DNA from: Bacteroidia bacterium
GTDB lineage: Bacteria; Bacteroidota; Bacteroidia; SpSt-205
DNA: 50,039 nt
Assembly (NCBI GenBank): GCA_025057135.1
Contig: JANWXY010000047.1
Span: 1 to 50,039, forward strand
Direction: 5' to 3'
Shown one piece after another: positions 23,975 to 31,692 of this stretch. Position 1 is the first letter of the stretch. Each line of letters starts with the position of its first letter. Under the pieces are notes generated by a model. It did not search any database, was not told the origin of the DNA, and was given only the letters and a program-made list of their open reading frames with translations. The translations under genes and the position numbers were made by a program.

Positions 23975-25340
23975 ACCCTATTAGCGTGGCAGAAGAAGCA
24001 CCTGTGACATTTACAGAAAGGATGTCACCTGGTTGAGCAAACGCTGCAGCGCCCCGAACGACAATCGCTCGCCCAGAGAAGGTTCTCCCAGCCAAGTCGT
24101 TCGGATCTCGCCGAGAAGGCTTTTCCACGAGAACGCGCTGCTGAGAGTTAAGCTGAGCTTGATTTCGCTCTAAGCTAATCGCTTGCGCCAAGGCAATTAC
24201 CCGTTCAAGCCGTTCCTGCTTGACTTGAGGAGGTACATCGTCAGCATATCTGCGGGCTGCTAAGGTGCCTGGACGCTCGGAATACATAAACTGATACACG
24301 GAGTCAAAACGCACTGTTCGCATCAACGATAGTGTCTCCTCAAAGTCTGCCTCCGTCTCTCCACAAAATCCTACAATAATATCCGTGGAAATCACCGCTT
24401 CTGGTAGATATCGTCGTATCGCTTCTATGCGTTGAATGTACCATTCCGCTGAATAGCCTCTGTTCATTCGTTCAAGTACAGCGTCGCTGCCTGCCTGTAC
24501 TGGCAAGTGAATGTACGGTGTTAGATTGGGGTAAAGCGAAATAGTTTCTAGTACGTCATCCAGCATATCTTTTGGATGGGAAGTGGCAAAGCGAATCCAT
24601 ACATTCGGTGCGGCTTCGGCTACCTTAGAGAGAAGCTGCGCAAACCGGAGTCCTCTGTCATTATAGGAGTCTACATTTTGTCCGAGGAGAGTAATCTCTT
24701 TATATCCAGCTTTGGCGAGCCCTTCTACCTCCTGAACAATGCTTTCCCAAGGGCGACTCCTTTCCCGTCCTCGAGTGAAGGGGACTATGCAGAAAGAGCA
24801 CATATTATTACATCCCCGCATGATTGAGATATAAGCGCTTACTCGGTGAGGAGAAAGTCGCAGGGGCGCCATATCCGCATACGTCTCCTCTCGAGAGAGG
24901 AGCACATGAATGGCTTTCGTTCCACTCTCTACCTGACGGATGAGCTGAGGAAGGTGGCGATACGAGTCTGGCCCTGCTATGAGGTCAACGACCGGTTCTT
25001 CCTCCAAGAGTTTCTTTTTGAGCCGTTCTGCCATACACCCCAAAACGCCGACTATGAGGTGGGAGCGTTGCCGTTTGATAGAAGCAAAGTATTTTAGCCG
25101 TTGCCAAATCTTCTCTTCTGCGTGCTCTCGAATCGCACAAGTGTTAATGAGAATAAGGTCCGCCTCCTCCGGCGATGGAGTGAAAGTGTAGCCAGTCGTT
25201 TGCAGTATTCCCGCCACAAGCTCGCTGTCAGCGAAGTTCATTTGACAGCCGTAAGTTTCTATGTAAGCTTTATACGACGCCTCTGGGTAAATTATAGCTT
25301 CTGCCCGCTGCCCAAATACCCGCTCATGTGCCAGTGCCAT
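23955..25340 (-). CDS. miaB: tRNA-2-methylthio-N6-isopentenyladenosine synthase
   Basis: MiaB is a radical SAM methylthiotransferase that modifies A37 of tRNAs reading UNN codons. The 461-residue protein has an N-terminal MTTase domain with cluster cysteines Cys32 (YGCQMNFADSE), Cys68 (NTCAIRE) and Cys102 (LGCMAERL). The radical SAM domain has Cys177, Cys181 and Cys184 (GCNNMCSFCIVPFTRGRERSR), and a C-terminal TRAM region ends in ARTFSGRAIVV...SVNVTGASSATLIG. The motifs distinguish it from MtaB and RimO. It heads the operon, with box TACCTTTG ending 7 bases before the ATG. The 5' end overlaps the divergent DUF4294 gene as I start it. Confidence 0.95.
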   Translation of the reverse strand: MALAHERVFGQRAEAIIYPEASYKAYIETYGCQMNFADSELVAGILQTTGYTFTPSPEEADLILINTCAIREHAEEKIWQRLKYFASIKRQRSHLIVGVLGCMAERLKKKLLEEEPVVDLIAGPDSYRHLPQLIRQVESGTKAIHVLLSREETYADMAPLRLSPHRVSAYISIMRGCNNMCSFCIVPFTRGRERSRPWESIVQEVEGLAKAGYKEITLLGQNVDSYNDRGLRFAQLLSKVAEAAPNVWIRFATSHPKDMLDDVLETISLYPNLTPYIHLPVQAGSDAVLERMNRGYSAEWYIQRIEAIRRYLPEAVISTDIIVGFCGETEADFEETLSLMRTVRFDSVYQFMYSERPGTLAARRYADDVPPQVKQERLERVIALAQAISLERNQAQLNSQQRVLVEKPSRRDPNDLAGRTFSGRAIVVRGAAAFAQPGDILSVNVTGASSATLIGYAASSN

Positions 25341-25958
25341 ATTTTCACAAAGGTAGGAAGTTTTTTCATCGCTGGTATCTCACTTCTTTTTGCACAGGCG
25401 CCTGTGAAACTGCTCTTGGGTCCAGATAGTATTCCTATCTACCTGATGGAGCCTGTGGAGATTGTTGCCGAAGCTCCCCCTCCTGAACGCGTCGCCGAAA
25501 TACGCAAGCAATGGGCGGCTTTTTATCGCCTGCGTCGTAATGTGCATTTGGTATATCCTTTAGCGAAAGAGGCTGCCCGTATCGTTCGCGAAGTAGATAA
25601 TGAGCGCGCACGCCTCGGAGAGAAAAGCCGAGACTATAAGCGATATTCCAAGCGCATGAAAAAAGATTTATTTGACAAATATGAGCCTATTTTGCGCGAA
25701 ATGACAATCAGTCAAGGCATTTTGCTGATAAAGCTCATCTACCGAGAAACTGGTATAGATGCCTATCACCTCATAGAAGATTATTTAGGGGGGCTGCAGG
25801 CAAGCTTTTGGCAGGGGGTGGCTCGCTTATATGGCTCCAATCTGAAACTCAAATACAATCCCAAAGAGGAGCCTGTGATAGAAGCAATCATTGCTGAGAT
25901 TGAGACAGGACAGAGTGCGGATTGGGTGATCCAGGCTTATGAGATTCCTGCAGAATGA
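25326..25958 (+). CDS. DUF4294 exported protein
   Basis: The 210-residue protein matches the Bacteroidota DUF4294 family by its core: FYRLRRNVHLVYPLAKEAARIVREV, followed by KKDLFDKYEPILREMTISQGILLIKLIYRETGIDAYHLIEDYLGGLQASFWQGVARLYGSNLKLKYNP. A hydrophobic N-terminus (VGSFFIAGISLLFAQAPVK) looks like a signal peptide. The start is uncertain: only the ATG at 25326 (MCQCHIFTK) gives a usable initiator in frame before the signal peptide, and it overlaps the divergent miaB start by 15 bases. The track start at 25101 runs antisense through miaB and is rejected. No box lies in the expected place. The 3' end overlaps the hydrolase gene by 71 bases. Function unknown. Confidence 0.68.
   Translation: MCQCHIFTKVGSFFIAGISLLFAQAPVKLLLGPDSIPIYLMEPVEIVAEAPPPERVAEIRKQWAAFYRLRRNVHLVYPLAKEAARIVREVDNERARLGEKSRDYKRYSKRMKKDLFDKYEPILREMTISQGILLIKLIYRETGIDAYHLIEDYLGGLQASFWQGVARLYGSNLKLKYNPKEEPVIEAIIAEIETGQSADWVIQAYEIPAE
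25348..25355 (-). promoter_or_regulatory. -7 box of miaB (TACCTTTG)
   Basis: TACCTTTG on the minus strand, 7 bases before the miaB ATG. Confidence 0.7.
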
Positions 25959-26721
25959 ACCGATGCACATCTCGGACCAATGGCCGCCGATGGGTAAGTA
26001 TCAAAGCATGCCCGGCGTTTGGATATAATAGAAGGTGCGCTTTGGGGATATTTTCCGCCAAAAGATAGCTGTGATGAGTAGGTACCATAAAGTCTGATGT
26101 GCCTCCGACCACCAAAGTGGGCTTCGTGATTGAACGGAGATATGGACGACCATCAAACGTGTGGATATTCTCCGCATCCGCTAAAATAACTTCCAACCGC
26201 AGGCTACGAAGGACTCTTTTGTACCACTGTATAATCTCAGGGGGAAACTCTTCTGAGCCAAAGATTTGTGGATACAGGAGATTGGCAATAGAAGCAAGGG
26301 GGAGCATTCTGAGTAGTCTCGGTAGCAGGCGACCTTGCCACTGCTCCAATGTCGTAGCAGGCTTGTAGGCAAAAGTACAAGCTAAGATAACGCCCTGTAC
26401 AAGCTCCGAATAATCCCGTACTAAAAGTTGGGCGAGTGCGCCGCCCATGGAATATCCCATCACCCAGACAGGTTCATTTTTAGCGACGGCGTGTATGAGG
26501 TGGGCAAGGTCCTGAACGCGCTGAGAAAATGTGTAAGGCCCCTCCCAATTCCAAGCACTTCCATAGCCGCGCAAATCAGGAATAATAAGCCGATAGTGCT
26601 GGGCGAGAACGCTTTCCACAGGGGCAAACATTCCCCCATCTACCATGTACCCGTGTATCAGTAGTAGCCATGGCCCTTGCCGTCCTAAGCGTTTATGTGG
26701 AAGAAGGCGCTGGTTCATCAT
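25888..26721 (-). CDS. Alpha/beta hydrolase
   Basis: The 277-residue protein has the alpha/beta hydrolase fold with all catalytic parts: oxyanion loop LLLIHGYMVDGGMF, nucleophile elbow GYSMGG, acid in VVGGTSDFMVP and His in PNAGHALIL. The region PDLRGYGSAWNWEGPYTFSQRVQDLAHLIHAV is typical of the esterase or haloperoxidase-like branch. The substrate is unknown. The track start (26748) would overlap TerC by 56 bases; the ATG at 26721 (MMNQRLLPHKRLG) is more natural, though 26718 is equal in quality. It is the last gene in the PAP2 - terC - hydrolase unit and overlaps DUF4294 convergently. Confidence 0.85.
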   Translation of the reverse strand: MMNQRLLPHKRLGRQGPWLLLIHGYMVDGGMFAPVESVLAQHYRLIIPDLRGYGSAWNWEGPYTFSQRVQDLAHLIHAVAKNEPVWVMGYSMGGALAQLLVRDYSELVQGVILACTFAYKPATTLEQWQGRLLPRLLRMLPLASIANLLYPQIFGSEEFPPEIIQWYKRVLRSLRLEVILADAENIHTFDGRPYLRSITKPTLVVGGTSDFMVPTHHSYLLAENIPKAHLLLYPNAGHALILTHRRPLVRDVHRFILQESHKPGSPNPHSVLSQSQQ

Positions 26722-27634
26722 CTTTTCGGGGAAAAAGTAGGGAGACAATTATACTCAGAGTTAGGGCACTCAGAATAAATGCCAGAGAAATTTCCGCGGA
26801 AATGTGAAGCCCTATTAAGGATTGAAACATTTTCAGACCAATTCCTGTCAGAACAATAGATATCCCGTACTCCAAAGCCCAGAAACGATTCATTACGGCA
26901 GCTAAAAGAAAAAACATGGATCGCAGTCCCATTACTGCAAGGATATTTGAACTAAAAAGTACGTCCTCATCCTGTGTAATAGCAAATGCGGCAGGGATAG
27001 AATCTATGGCAAAAATTAGGTCTGAGATTTCTACCATCAAAAGCGCCAGAGCCAGAAGCGTAAAGAACCGTTTTTTATGTCTGTAAATGATGAATTTGCC
27101 TTGATGGGGAGCCGTTGTTATGCGCAGATAGCGACTCAAAAATCGCAATAAAGGATTTTTGCTGAGGTCTGGCGGTTCATCGGAGCGAAAAAATAAATTC
27201 TTAATCCCAGCCCACACTAAAAGCGCTCCGAAAATGTACAATATCCAGCTAAACTTTTTTACCAGGAAAACGCCCGCAAATATAAATATGCCTCTCATGA
27301 ATATTGCGCCTATTATCCCCCAAAATAGGATTTTATGATGATATTGCGGTTCTATAGAAAAATAGCGAAAAATCAGGAGGATTACGAAGACATTATCCAT
27401 AGACAGAGCATACTCCATGACATAAGCAGAATAGTATTCGGCGGCGGCGCTGCGGCCTTTTTGAGCATACACAAATACCCCGAATGCTATCGCTATCACG
27501 ACAATAGCGAGAGACTGCCATGCCGCCTGACGCAGAGTAAGGGCACGGACTTTTTTATGGAATAGACCAAGATCTAATATCAAATATCCGGATACAAGGG
27601 CGATAAATCCCCACAATACAGGATGATCAAGCAT
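26693..27634 (-). CDS. TerC family integral membrane protein
   Basis: TerC proteins are multi-pass membrane proteins linked to tellurite resistance or to metal (manganese) efflux. The 313-residue protein has about eight hydrophobic helices. The conserved acidic motifs are clear: VMEYALSMDNVFVILLIFRYF in the N-terminal half and LMVEISDLIFAIDSIPAAFAITQDEDVLFSSNILAVMGLRSMFFLLA in the C-terminal half. Length is normal. It overlaps the PAP2 gene by 8 bases and is followed by the hydrolase. Whether this protein moves Mn2+ or another ion cannot be told. Confidence 0.93.
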   Translation of the reverse strand: MLDHPVLWGFIALVSGYLILDLGLFHKKVRALTLRQAAWQSLAIVVIAIAFGVFVYAQKGRSAAAEYYSAYVMEYALSMDNVFVILLIFRYFSIEPQYHHKILFWGIIGAIFMRGIFIFAGVFLVKKFSWILYIFGALLVWAGIKNLFFRSDEPPDLSKNPLLRFLSRYLRITTAPHQGKFIIYRHKKRFFTLLALALLMVEISDLIFAIDSIPAAFAITQDEDVLFSSNILAVMGLRSMFFLLAAVMNRFWALEYGISIVLTGIGLKMFQSLIGLHISAEISLAFILSALTLSIIVSLLFPRKDDEPAPSST

Positions 27635-28178
27635 ACAAGCGCTTGAAAAGTCTCAAAAGTATTAGAGCAACTGCACTCCCAACTAACCATCCTAAAATAA
27701 TATCACTCGGATAATGCACGCCTAAATACACTCGGGTAAAACTATGGAAAAATGCCCATACACCGCCTATGAGCCAGATCATAGGGTGGCGCATGAGGGC
27801 GGCATAAGCGATGACTCCTGCGGCGGAGTTTGCGGCGTGATTAGAAGGGCAGCCAAAGCGTCCCCCTCTGTAGTTGTGTACAAGACGCAGTCGGTTAGAG
27901 ACGATAGGGTCATGAGAAGGGCGCAAGCGTCCGATGAGGGGTTTGAGTACCCTCCCAGTGAGCAAATCAGCCGTCCCCACCGCTATCGCCGTTACTGAGA
28001 GAATACTCAGGGCATGGCGCCACTTCCTTCGCCATATGGTCCATAGGGCTGCTATGAAGTACAAAGGTAACCCTGTCCAACTTTGAGTCCCATACCAGCA
28101 TATTGTATCCCACGGCTCTGCGCCAGAGCTATTTATAAGCAGAAGAAGCCAAGTGTCCCATTGATATATTAGCTCCAT
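27627..28178 (-). CDS. PAP2-superfamily phosphatase
   Basis: Membrane phosphatase of the PAP2 family, which dephosphorylates lipid phosphates such as undecaprenyl pyrophosphate or phosphatidylglycerophosphate. The 183-residue protein has the three motifs: KPLIGRLRP (motif 1), FGCPSNHAANS (motif 2, with PSNH in place of PSGH) and RVYLGVHYPSDIILGW (motif 3 with catalytic His). Five or six membrane helices are visible. It is the first gene of a unit with terC and the hydrolase. A perfect TACCTTTG lies about 90 bases upstream on the same strand, so the mRNA may have a leader, unlike most genes here. Confidence 0.9.
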   Translation of the reverse strand: MELIYQWDTWLLLLINSSGAEPWDTICWYGTQSWTGLPLYFIAALWTIWRRKWRHALSILSVTAIAVGTADLLTGRVLKPLIGRLRPSHDPIVSNRLRLVHNYRGGRFGCPSNHAANSAAGVIAYAALMRHPMIWLIGGVWAFFHSFTRVYLGVHYPSDIILGWLVGSAVALILLRLFKRLYA

Positions 28179-28184
28179 GCCTAA

Positions 28185-28247
28185 TCAAGCTTTCCTATAA
28201 GTTAGCCGCCATACCACTCCAAGGCGCATTACTAAACAAATAGGCAT
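28185..28247 (-). CDS. Possible 20-residue leader peptide upstream of PAP2
   Basis: Between the TACCTTTG box at 28270-28277 and the PAP2 start lies a short open frame, ATG at 28247 to TGA at 28185, reading MPICLVMRLGVVWRLTYRKA. It ends 6 bases before the PAP2 ATG. It could couple translation of PAP2 or be chance; nothing else supports it. Confidence 0.2.
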   Translation of the reverse strand: MPICLVMRLGVVWRLTYRKA

Positions 28248-28269
28248 AGGAGTTCAGCTCGTGTTTGTA

Positions 28270-28277
28270 CAAAGGTA
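28270..28277 (-). promoter_or_regulatory. -7 box candidate for the PAP2 operon (TACCTTTG)
   Basis: Perfect TAnnTTTG match on the minus strand, about 90 bases before the PAP2 ATG. No closer box was found, so the PAP2 mRNA would carry a leader of roughly 85 bases. Confidence 0.45.
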
Positions 28278-28320
28278 TCTCTGCGCAACCCAAACTTTCT
28301 CTCTTTCGTATAAAAAGCGT

Positions 28321-28800
28321 ATGAAGAGAAATACTCATCCTATCGGTTGGCTGCTGGGAGTCAGCTTGATAGCCTTCGCTCAGCCTTCTGGCGGAAGCGC
28401 TCTCGGCGTTGCAATCAGTAAAGATGGAGTGCGGGCAGTCTCTCTGCGTCTCGCCTCGCCGAACAACCCTACCCTCAACCTTAGCCTCATAGCTGGTACG
28501 GAAGCGGGAGTAGGTATCACAGGAGGCTTAGCCGTACAGCAGTATCTGAACTACGGGGGAGCCTGTGGTGGGGGCGCATGTGTCCGAGGCGGCATACAGA
28601 TAGCGCCTTACTTAGAAGGAGGTATTCGTTTCAGAAAGTCATCAGAGAATCCTCAGATGGATATACTTGGGCACTTGGGCTTAGGTGGATTGGTACCTTT
28701 GAGTAGAATAGAGCTTTTTGCTCAGGGCAACTTATACACTCTTCTTTCGCCAGCCAAACCCTTGATTGACATCGTAGGCGGACTGAGGTGGAGATTCTGA
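28321..28800 (+). CDS. Small exported protein, probable outer-membrane beta-barrel
   Basis: The 159-residue protein starts with a signal peptide (MKRNTHPIGWLLGVSLIAFAQ). The rest alternates polar and nonpolar residues in short stretches rich in Gly (LGVAISKDGVRAVSLRLAS, LNLSLIAGTEAGVGITGGLAVQQYL, RGGIQIAPYLEGGIRFRK, LIDIVGGLRWRF). It ends in Phe, as many outer-membrane barrels do. It contains one CGGGAC pair that could form a disulfide. An eight-stranded barrel is plausible. The ORF track starts at GTG 28261, but the ATG at 28321 gives the signal peptide. It is followed by a clear terminator. Family not recognised. Confidence 0.6.
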   Translation: MKRNTHPIGWLLGVSLIAFAQPSGGSALGVAISKDGVRAVSLRLASPNNPTLNLSLIAGTEAGVGITGGLAVQQYLNYGGACGGGACVRGGIQIAPYLEGGIRFRKSSENPQMDILGHLGLGGLVPLSRIELFAQGNLYTLLSPAKPLIDIVGGLRWRF

Positions 28801-28837
28801 AAGCCTAAGCCTTGGGTCTTTGCTGGATAGGTTGCTA

Positions 28838-28865
28838 GCCCCCCTCTGGGGGGCATATTTTCTTA
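28838..28865 (+). terminator. Rho-independent terminator
   Basis: GCCCCCC, loop TCT, GGGGGGC, followed by ATATTTTCTT. A perfect 7-bp GC stem with a U-rich tail, placed 38 bases after the barrel-like gene. Confidence 0.82.
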
Positions 28866-28916
28866 AGTCATTTTGGCTGTGGCAAGTTTCCTGGACTATT
28901 AGGAACGACTTTTGTT

Positions 28917-28924
28917 TATCTTTG
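28917..28924 (+). promoter_or_regulatory. -7 box of the TPR gene (TATCTTTG)
   Basis: TATCTTTG, 10 bases before the ATG at 28935. Perfect match to TAnnTTTG. Confidence 0.65.
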
Positions 28925-28934
28925 TTGTTAGTTT

Positions 28935-29495
28935 ATGGTCGCCGAATACTTAGGGCAAAGCCTTCGCCTTAGTGAGTCGGGTCTCTTACGAGAAGCTCTC
29001 ACTCCTCTACATGTAGGCTTAAGTCTTTTTCCCAATAGTCCTGAGCTATGGTATGAGAAATATCGCCTACTCAAAAAACTGGGGCAGCAGGAAGCGTATT
29101 CTGCACTGGTTCAGTGTCGTCGCGTTTCTCCATCCTACTTACCTGCTCTTCGAGCGCACTATGAGGAACTTTTGAAACAAAATCGGATTCGCGAGGCGTA
29201 TCATCTTCTACAAGAGCTCCTTAAGCAGGATGGCGAGAACCCGCGTTGGTGGGCTCATAAAGCCTTCTGGGCAATGTACTTCGGCGATATGGAGGCTGCC
29301 GAAGAAGCCATTCAGAAAGCCAGCGAACTGCCTCATCAGACCCCGGAAATAATGTATTATAGAGCGCTCTTTCTCGCCCGGTTAGGTCAGCATGAGGAGG
29401 CGACTGAAGTTTTGCAGAAATGTATCCAGCAGGAGCCTACACTCCTGTCCGAAGCGGCTGAGGAGCCCCTACTAAGCTCACTCTTAGCCAAATAG
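28935..29495 (+). CDS. Tetratricopeptide repeat protein
   Basis: The 186-residue protein lacks a signal peptide or membrane segment. It consists of about five TPR-like helix pairs: LGQSLRLSESGLLREALTPLHVGLSLFPNSPELW, YEELLKQNRIREAYHLLQELLKQDGENPRW, AMYFGDMEAAEEAIQKASELPHQTPEIMYY and ALFLARLGQHEEATEVLQKCIQQEP. It is probably a small cytoplasmic scaffold. It has its own promoter and stands alone between a terminator and the convergent rodA gene, which it overlaps by 12 bases. Its partner is unknown. Confidence 0.78.
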   Translation: MVAEYLGQSLRLSESGLLREALTPLHVGLSLFPNSPELWYEKYRLLKKLGQQEAYSALVQCRRVSPSYLPALRAHYEELLKQNRIREAYHLLQELLKQDGENPRWWAHKAFWAMYFGDMEAAEEAIQKASELPHQTPEIMYYRALFLARLGQHEEATEVLQKCIQQEPTLLSEAAEEPLLSSLLAK

Positions 29496-30719
29496 CCGCA
29501 TTCGCCGTTCCCGGTAAAAGCTTTGTAAAATTCCTATCCCCGCGCCTATCGCCACCCACGAGGAGCCTCCATAGCTTATGAGAGTCAGTGGAATCCCTAC
29601 GACAGGAAATAATCCTATAATCATCGCCACATTAATCAGAAGGTGTATCCAAAGAACGGCCGATAGGCTATATCCGTAAATAATCGCAAATCGGCTATTA
29701 GCGTTTTCTGCTACCCATGTGATCCGTAGCAGAAGGGAAATATAGATGCCTAATACAGTTACTGCGCCGAGCCAACCCCACTCTTCCGCTATGCCACAGA
29801 AAGCAAAATCTGTGTGACGCTGCGGAATAAAGTCTAACTTACTCTGAAGACCTCGTCCATACCCCTGCCCAGTAAATCCACCTGCCACCACAGCTAATCT
29901 CGCTTGAATCGTATTCCACCCAGCGCCTAAGGGGTCTTTATAGGGGTCCAGCAGAACCTGAATGCGTTGGCGCTGGTGCGGAGCCAGTACTTTTTGGTAC
30001 AGGAAACCCGATAATCCCAGCCATGACCAGAGAAAAGCAAGAATGCCTACATGTAGCCATAAGTGCTTCCGCCTGAAAAGTAAAAGGTAGCTTATGATGA
30101 TAGTCAGCGTCACTCCTACACCGATGTATCCCCATGGATACAGCAGTGTCAAAAATGACAATACACCCAGTAGCCCAGGAATGATAATAACCCAAATGGA
30201 AAGTCCCCACCTGTAGAGTGGTACGAGGTATGCGAGAAAGGTCAGAGCGGTTCCTGTATCCCTTTGTAGTAGGGTGAAAACGGCGGGTGTTGATATCAAA
30301 GCAGCGATTGCGATGCGGTCACGCCAGTGCGTCCATCGAAAGTCATACCTATTGATATATGCAGCCAGCGCGAGGCCAGTTGCTATTTTCATGAACTCGG
30401 AGGGTTGGAGGCGTAGAGGTCCTATGTCTAACCATGCTTTGGCTCCACTGATTTCACGTCCGACAAATACCGGCAAGAGCATAACGGCGAGGGAAATCGC
30501 ATATATCCCATATGAAAAGTAACGCCACACTTGCCCCTCTATGAGAGTAGTGAAAATCATTATGAAAAGGCTAACCGCTGCCCATACAAGCTGACGGGTA
30601 TAAGCATACTTCCAACTCAACTGTGCAAAGCCTTCTATGGAATACAGGTTGAGTATGCCTATTCCCATCAAAAGGACAACGATCGCATACAGGAGCCAAT
30701 CTGGGGCGACTTTCTGCAT
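29484..30719 (-). CDS. rodA: Rod-shape peptidoglycan glycosyltransferase RodA
   Basis: RodA is the SEDS-family glycosyltransferase that makes glycan strands for side-wall growth with a class B penicillin-binding protein. The 411-residue protein has about ten membrane helices and SEDS motifs: GAKAWLDIGPLRLQPSEFMKI, the large periplasmic loop (HQRQRIQVLLDPYKDPLGAGWNTIQARLAVVAGGFTGQGYGRGLQSKLDFIPQRHTDFAFCGIAEEWGWLG) and GIPLTLISYGGSSWVAIGAGIGI. The KLDFIPQRHTDF stretch fits RodA rather than FtsW. It starts 3 bases after moxR. The mreBCD and pbp2 genes usual upstream are not in this window. Confidence 0.93.
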   Translation of the reverse strand: MQKVAPDWLLYAIVVLLMGIGILNLYSIEGFAQLSWKYAYTRQLVWAAVSLFIMIFTTLIEGQVWRYFSYGIYAISLAVMLLPVFVGREISGAKAWLDIGPLRLQPSEFMKIATGLALAAYINRYDFRWTHWRDRIAIAALISTPAVFTLLQRDTGTALTFLAYLVPLYRWGLSIWVIIIPGLLGVLSFLTLLYPWGYIGVGVTLTIIISYLLLFRRKHLWLHVGILAFLWSWLGLSGFLYQKVLAPHQRQRIQVLLDPYKDPLGAGWNTIQARLAVVAGGFTGQGYGRGLQSKLDFIPQRHTDFAFCGIAEEWGWLGAVTVLGIYISLLLRITWVAENANSRFAIIYGYSLSAVLWIHLLINVAMIIGLFPVVGIPLTLISYGGSSWVAIGAGIGILQSFYRERRMRLFG

Positions 30720-30722
30720 TCG

Positions 30723-31661
30723 TCAATAGGGGACTGTGTTGAGCAGTTCCGTTATGAAGCTGTCGGTGCGGATATTTTCTGCAATAGCCACATAGGAGAG
30801 TATAATCCGATGCCTTAATACGGCATGTGCGATGGCCTTTATATCTTCTGGCAGTACCATGGCTCGTCCCAATAAAAAAGCCCGAGCGCGTGCTGCTCTA
30901 TGAAGAGCAAGTCCAGCTCTGGGAGAAGCACCGTAAGCGATTTTACCTTTCCATGCCTTGAGACCGATAGTCTCGGGAGAACGGGTCGCTCTAACCAGCC
31001 GCACGATATACTGCTCTAAGCGAGGTGCAACTTCTATTCGGGTGGCTTCTTCTTGATATTCCAAAATTTTCTTAGCGGAGAGAAGGGGTGGGGGTAATTC
31101 AGGATAGATGCGTCGAGCCCACCGTCTCAAAACTTCTTCTTCTTCTTCTGCGGTGGGGTATTCCACCTCTATCCGGAAGAGGAAGCGGTCAATCTGAGCT
31201 TCGGGGAGAGCGTAAGTCCCTTCTTGTTCTATGGGGTTTTGGGTCGCAAGTACCCAGAAAGGGCGCATAAGAGGGTAAGTTTCATCCCCTAATGTGACTT
31301 GCCCTTCCTGCATGCATTCTAAGAGGGCGCTCTGTACCTTGGCCGGGGCGCGGTTAATCTCATCGGCTAAAAGTACTTGAGTAAATATCGGACCTTTCCG
31401 CACAGAGAAGCGTCCCGGCCCTTCATACACTAAGCCGCCTGTCAGGTCAGAAGGAAGCATGTCAGGGGTAAATTGCACGCGACGAAACTCTAGCCCAGAT
31501 AAACGAGCCATGGTACTCGCCATGAGAGTTTTGGCTACACCGGGAACGCCCTCTAAAAGTACATGCCCCCCTGCGATTAGAGCAGTCCATAAATGCTCCA
31601 GCGTTCCTCGCTGTCCAATGATGACCTGTTGTGCAGCGCTTATAAGCTGCTCTAATAGCAC
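30723..31661 (-). CDS. MoxR family AAA+ ATPase
   Basis: MoxR ATPases act as chaperones, often with von Willebrand-A proteins. The 312-residue protein (from GTG) has Walker A EGVPGVAKT at about 37-45, Walker B VLLADEINRAPAKVQSALLECMQE, sensor LATQNPIEQEGTYALPEAQIDRFLF and GASPRAGLALHRAARARAFLLGR, the AAA_3 signature. The ORF track starts at ATG 31694, 33 bases further upstream; a CATATTTG box sits exactly 4 bases before an in-frame GTG at 31661, which I take as the start. No VWA or DUF58 gene follows; rodA does. The substrate is unknown. Confidence 0.9.
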   Translation of the reverse strand: MLLEQLISAAQQVIIGQRGTLEHLWTALIAGGHVLLEGVPGVAKTLMASTMARLSGLEFRRVQFTPDMLPSDLTGGLVYEGPGRFSVRKGPIFTQVLLADEINRAPAKVQSALLECMQEGQVTLGDETYPLMRPFWVLATQNPIEQEGTYALPEAQIDRFLFRIEVEYPTAEEEEEVLRRWARRIYPELPPPLLSAKKILEYQEEATRIEVAPRLEQYIVRLVRATRSPETIGLKAWKGKIAYGASPRAGLALHRAARARAFLLGRAMVLPEDIKAIAHAVLRHRIILSYVAIAENIRTDSFITELLNTVPY

Positions 31662-31665
31662 CGCG

Positions 31666-31673
31666 CAAATATG
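31666..31673 (-). promoter_or_regulatory. -7 box of moxR (CATATTTG)
   Basis: CATATTTG is followed by CGCG and GTG, a 4-base spacer. One base off TAnnTTTG. It decides the GTG start of moxR. Confidence 0.55.
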
Positions 31674-31674
31674 T

Positions 31675-31682
31675 TTATTTTG
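31675..31682 (+). promoter_or_regulatory. -7 like box of the T9SS cargo gene (TTATTTTG)
   Basis: TTATTTTG, one base off TAnnTTTG, 10 bases before the ATG at 31693. It lies next to the opposing moxR box. Confidence 0.4.
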
Positions 31683-31692
31683 CTGTATATTC

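Noticed and set aside
25101-25325. N-terminal extension of the DUF4294 ORF
   Set aside because: It is antisense to miaB; the signal-like segment begins later.
31459-31692. N-terminal extension of the T9SS cargo ORF
   Set aside because: It runs antisense through moxR; the signal peptide begins at ATG 31693.
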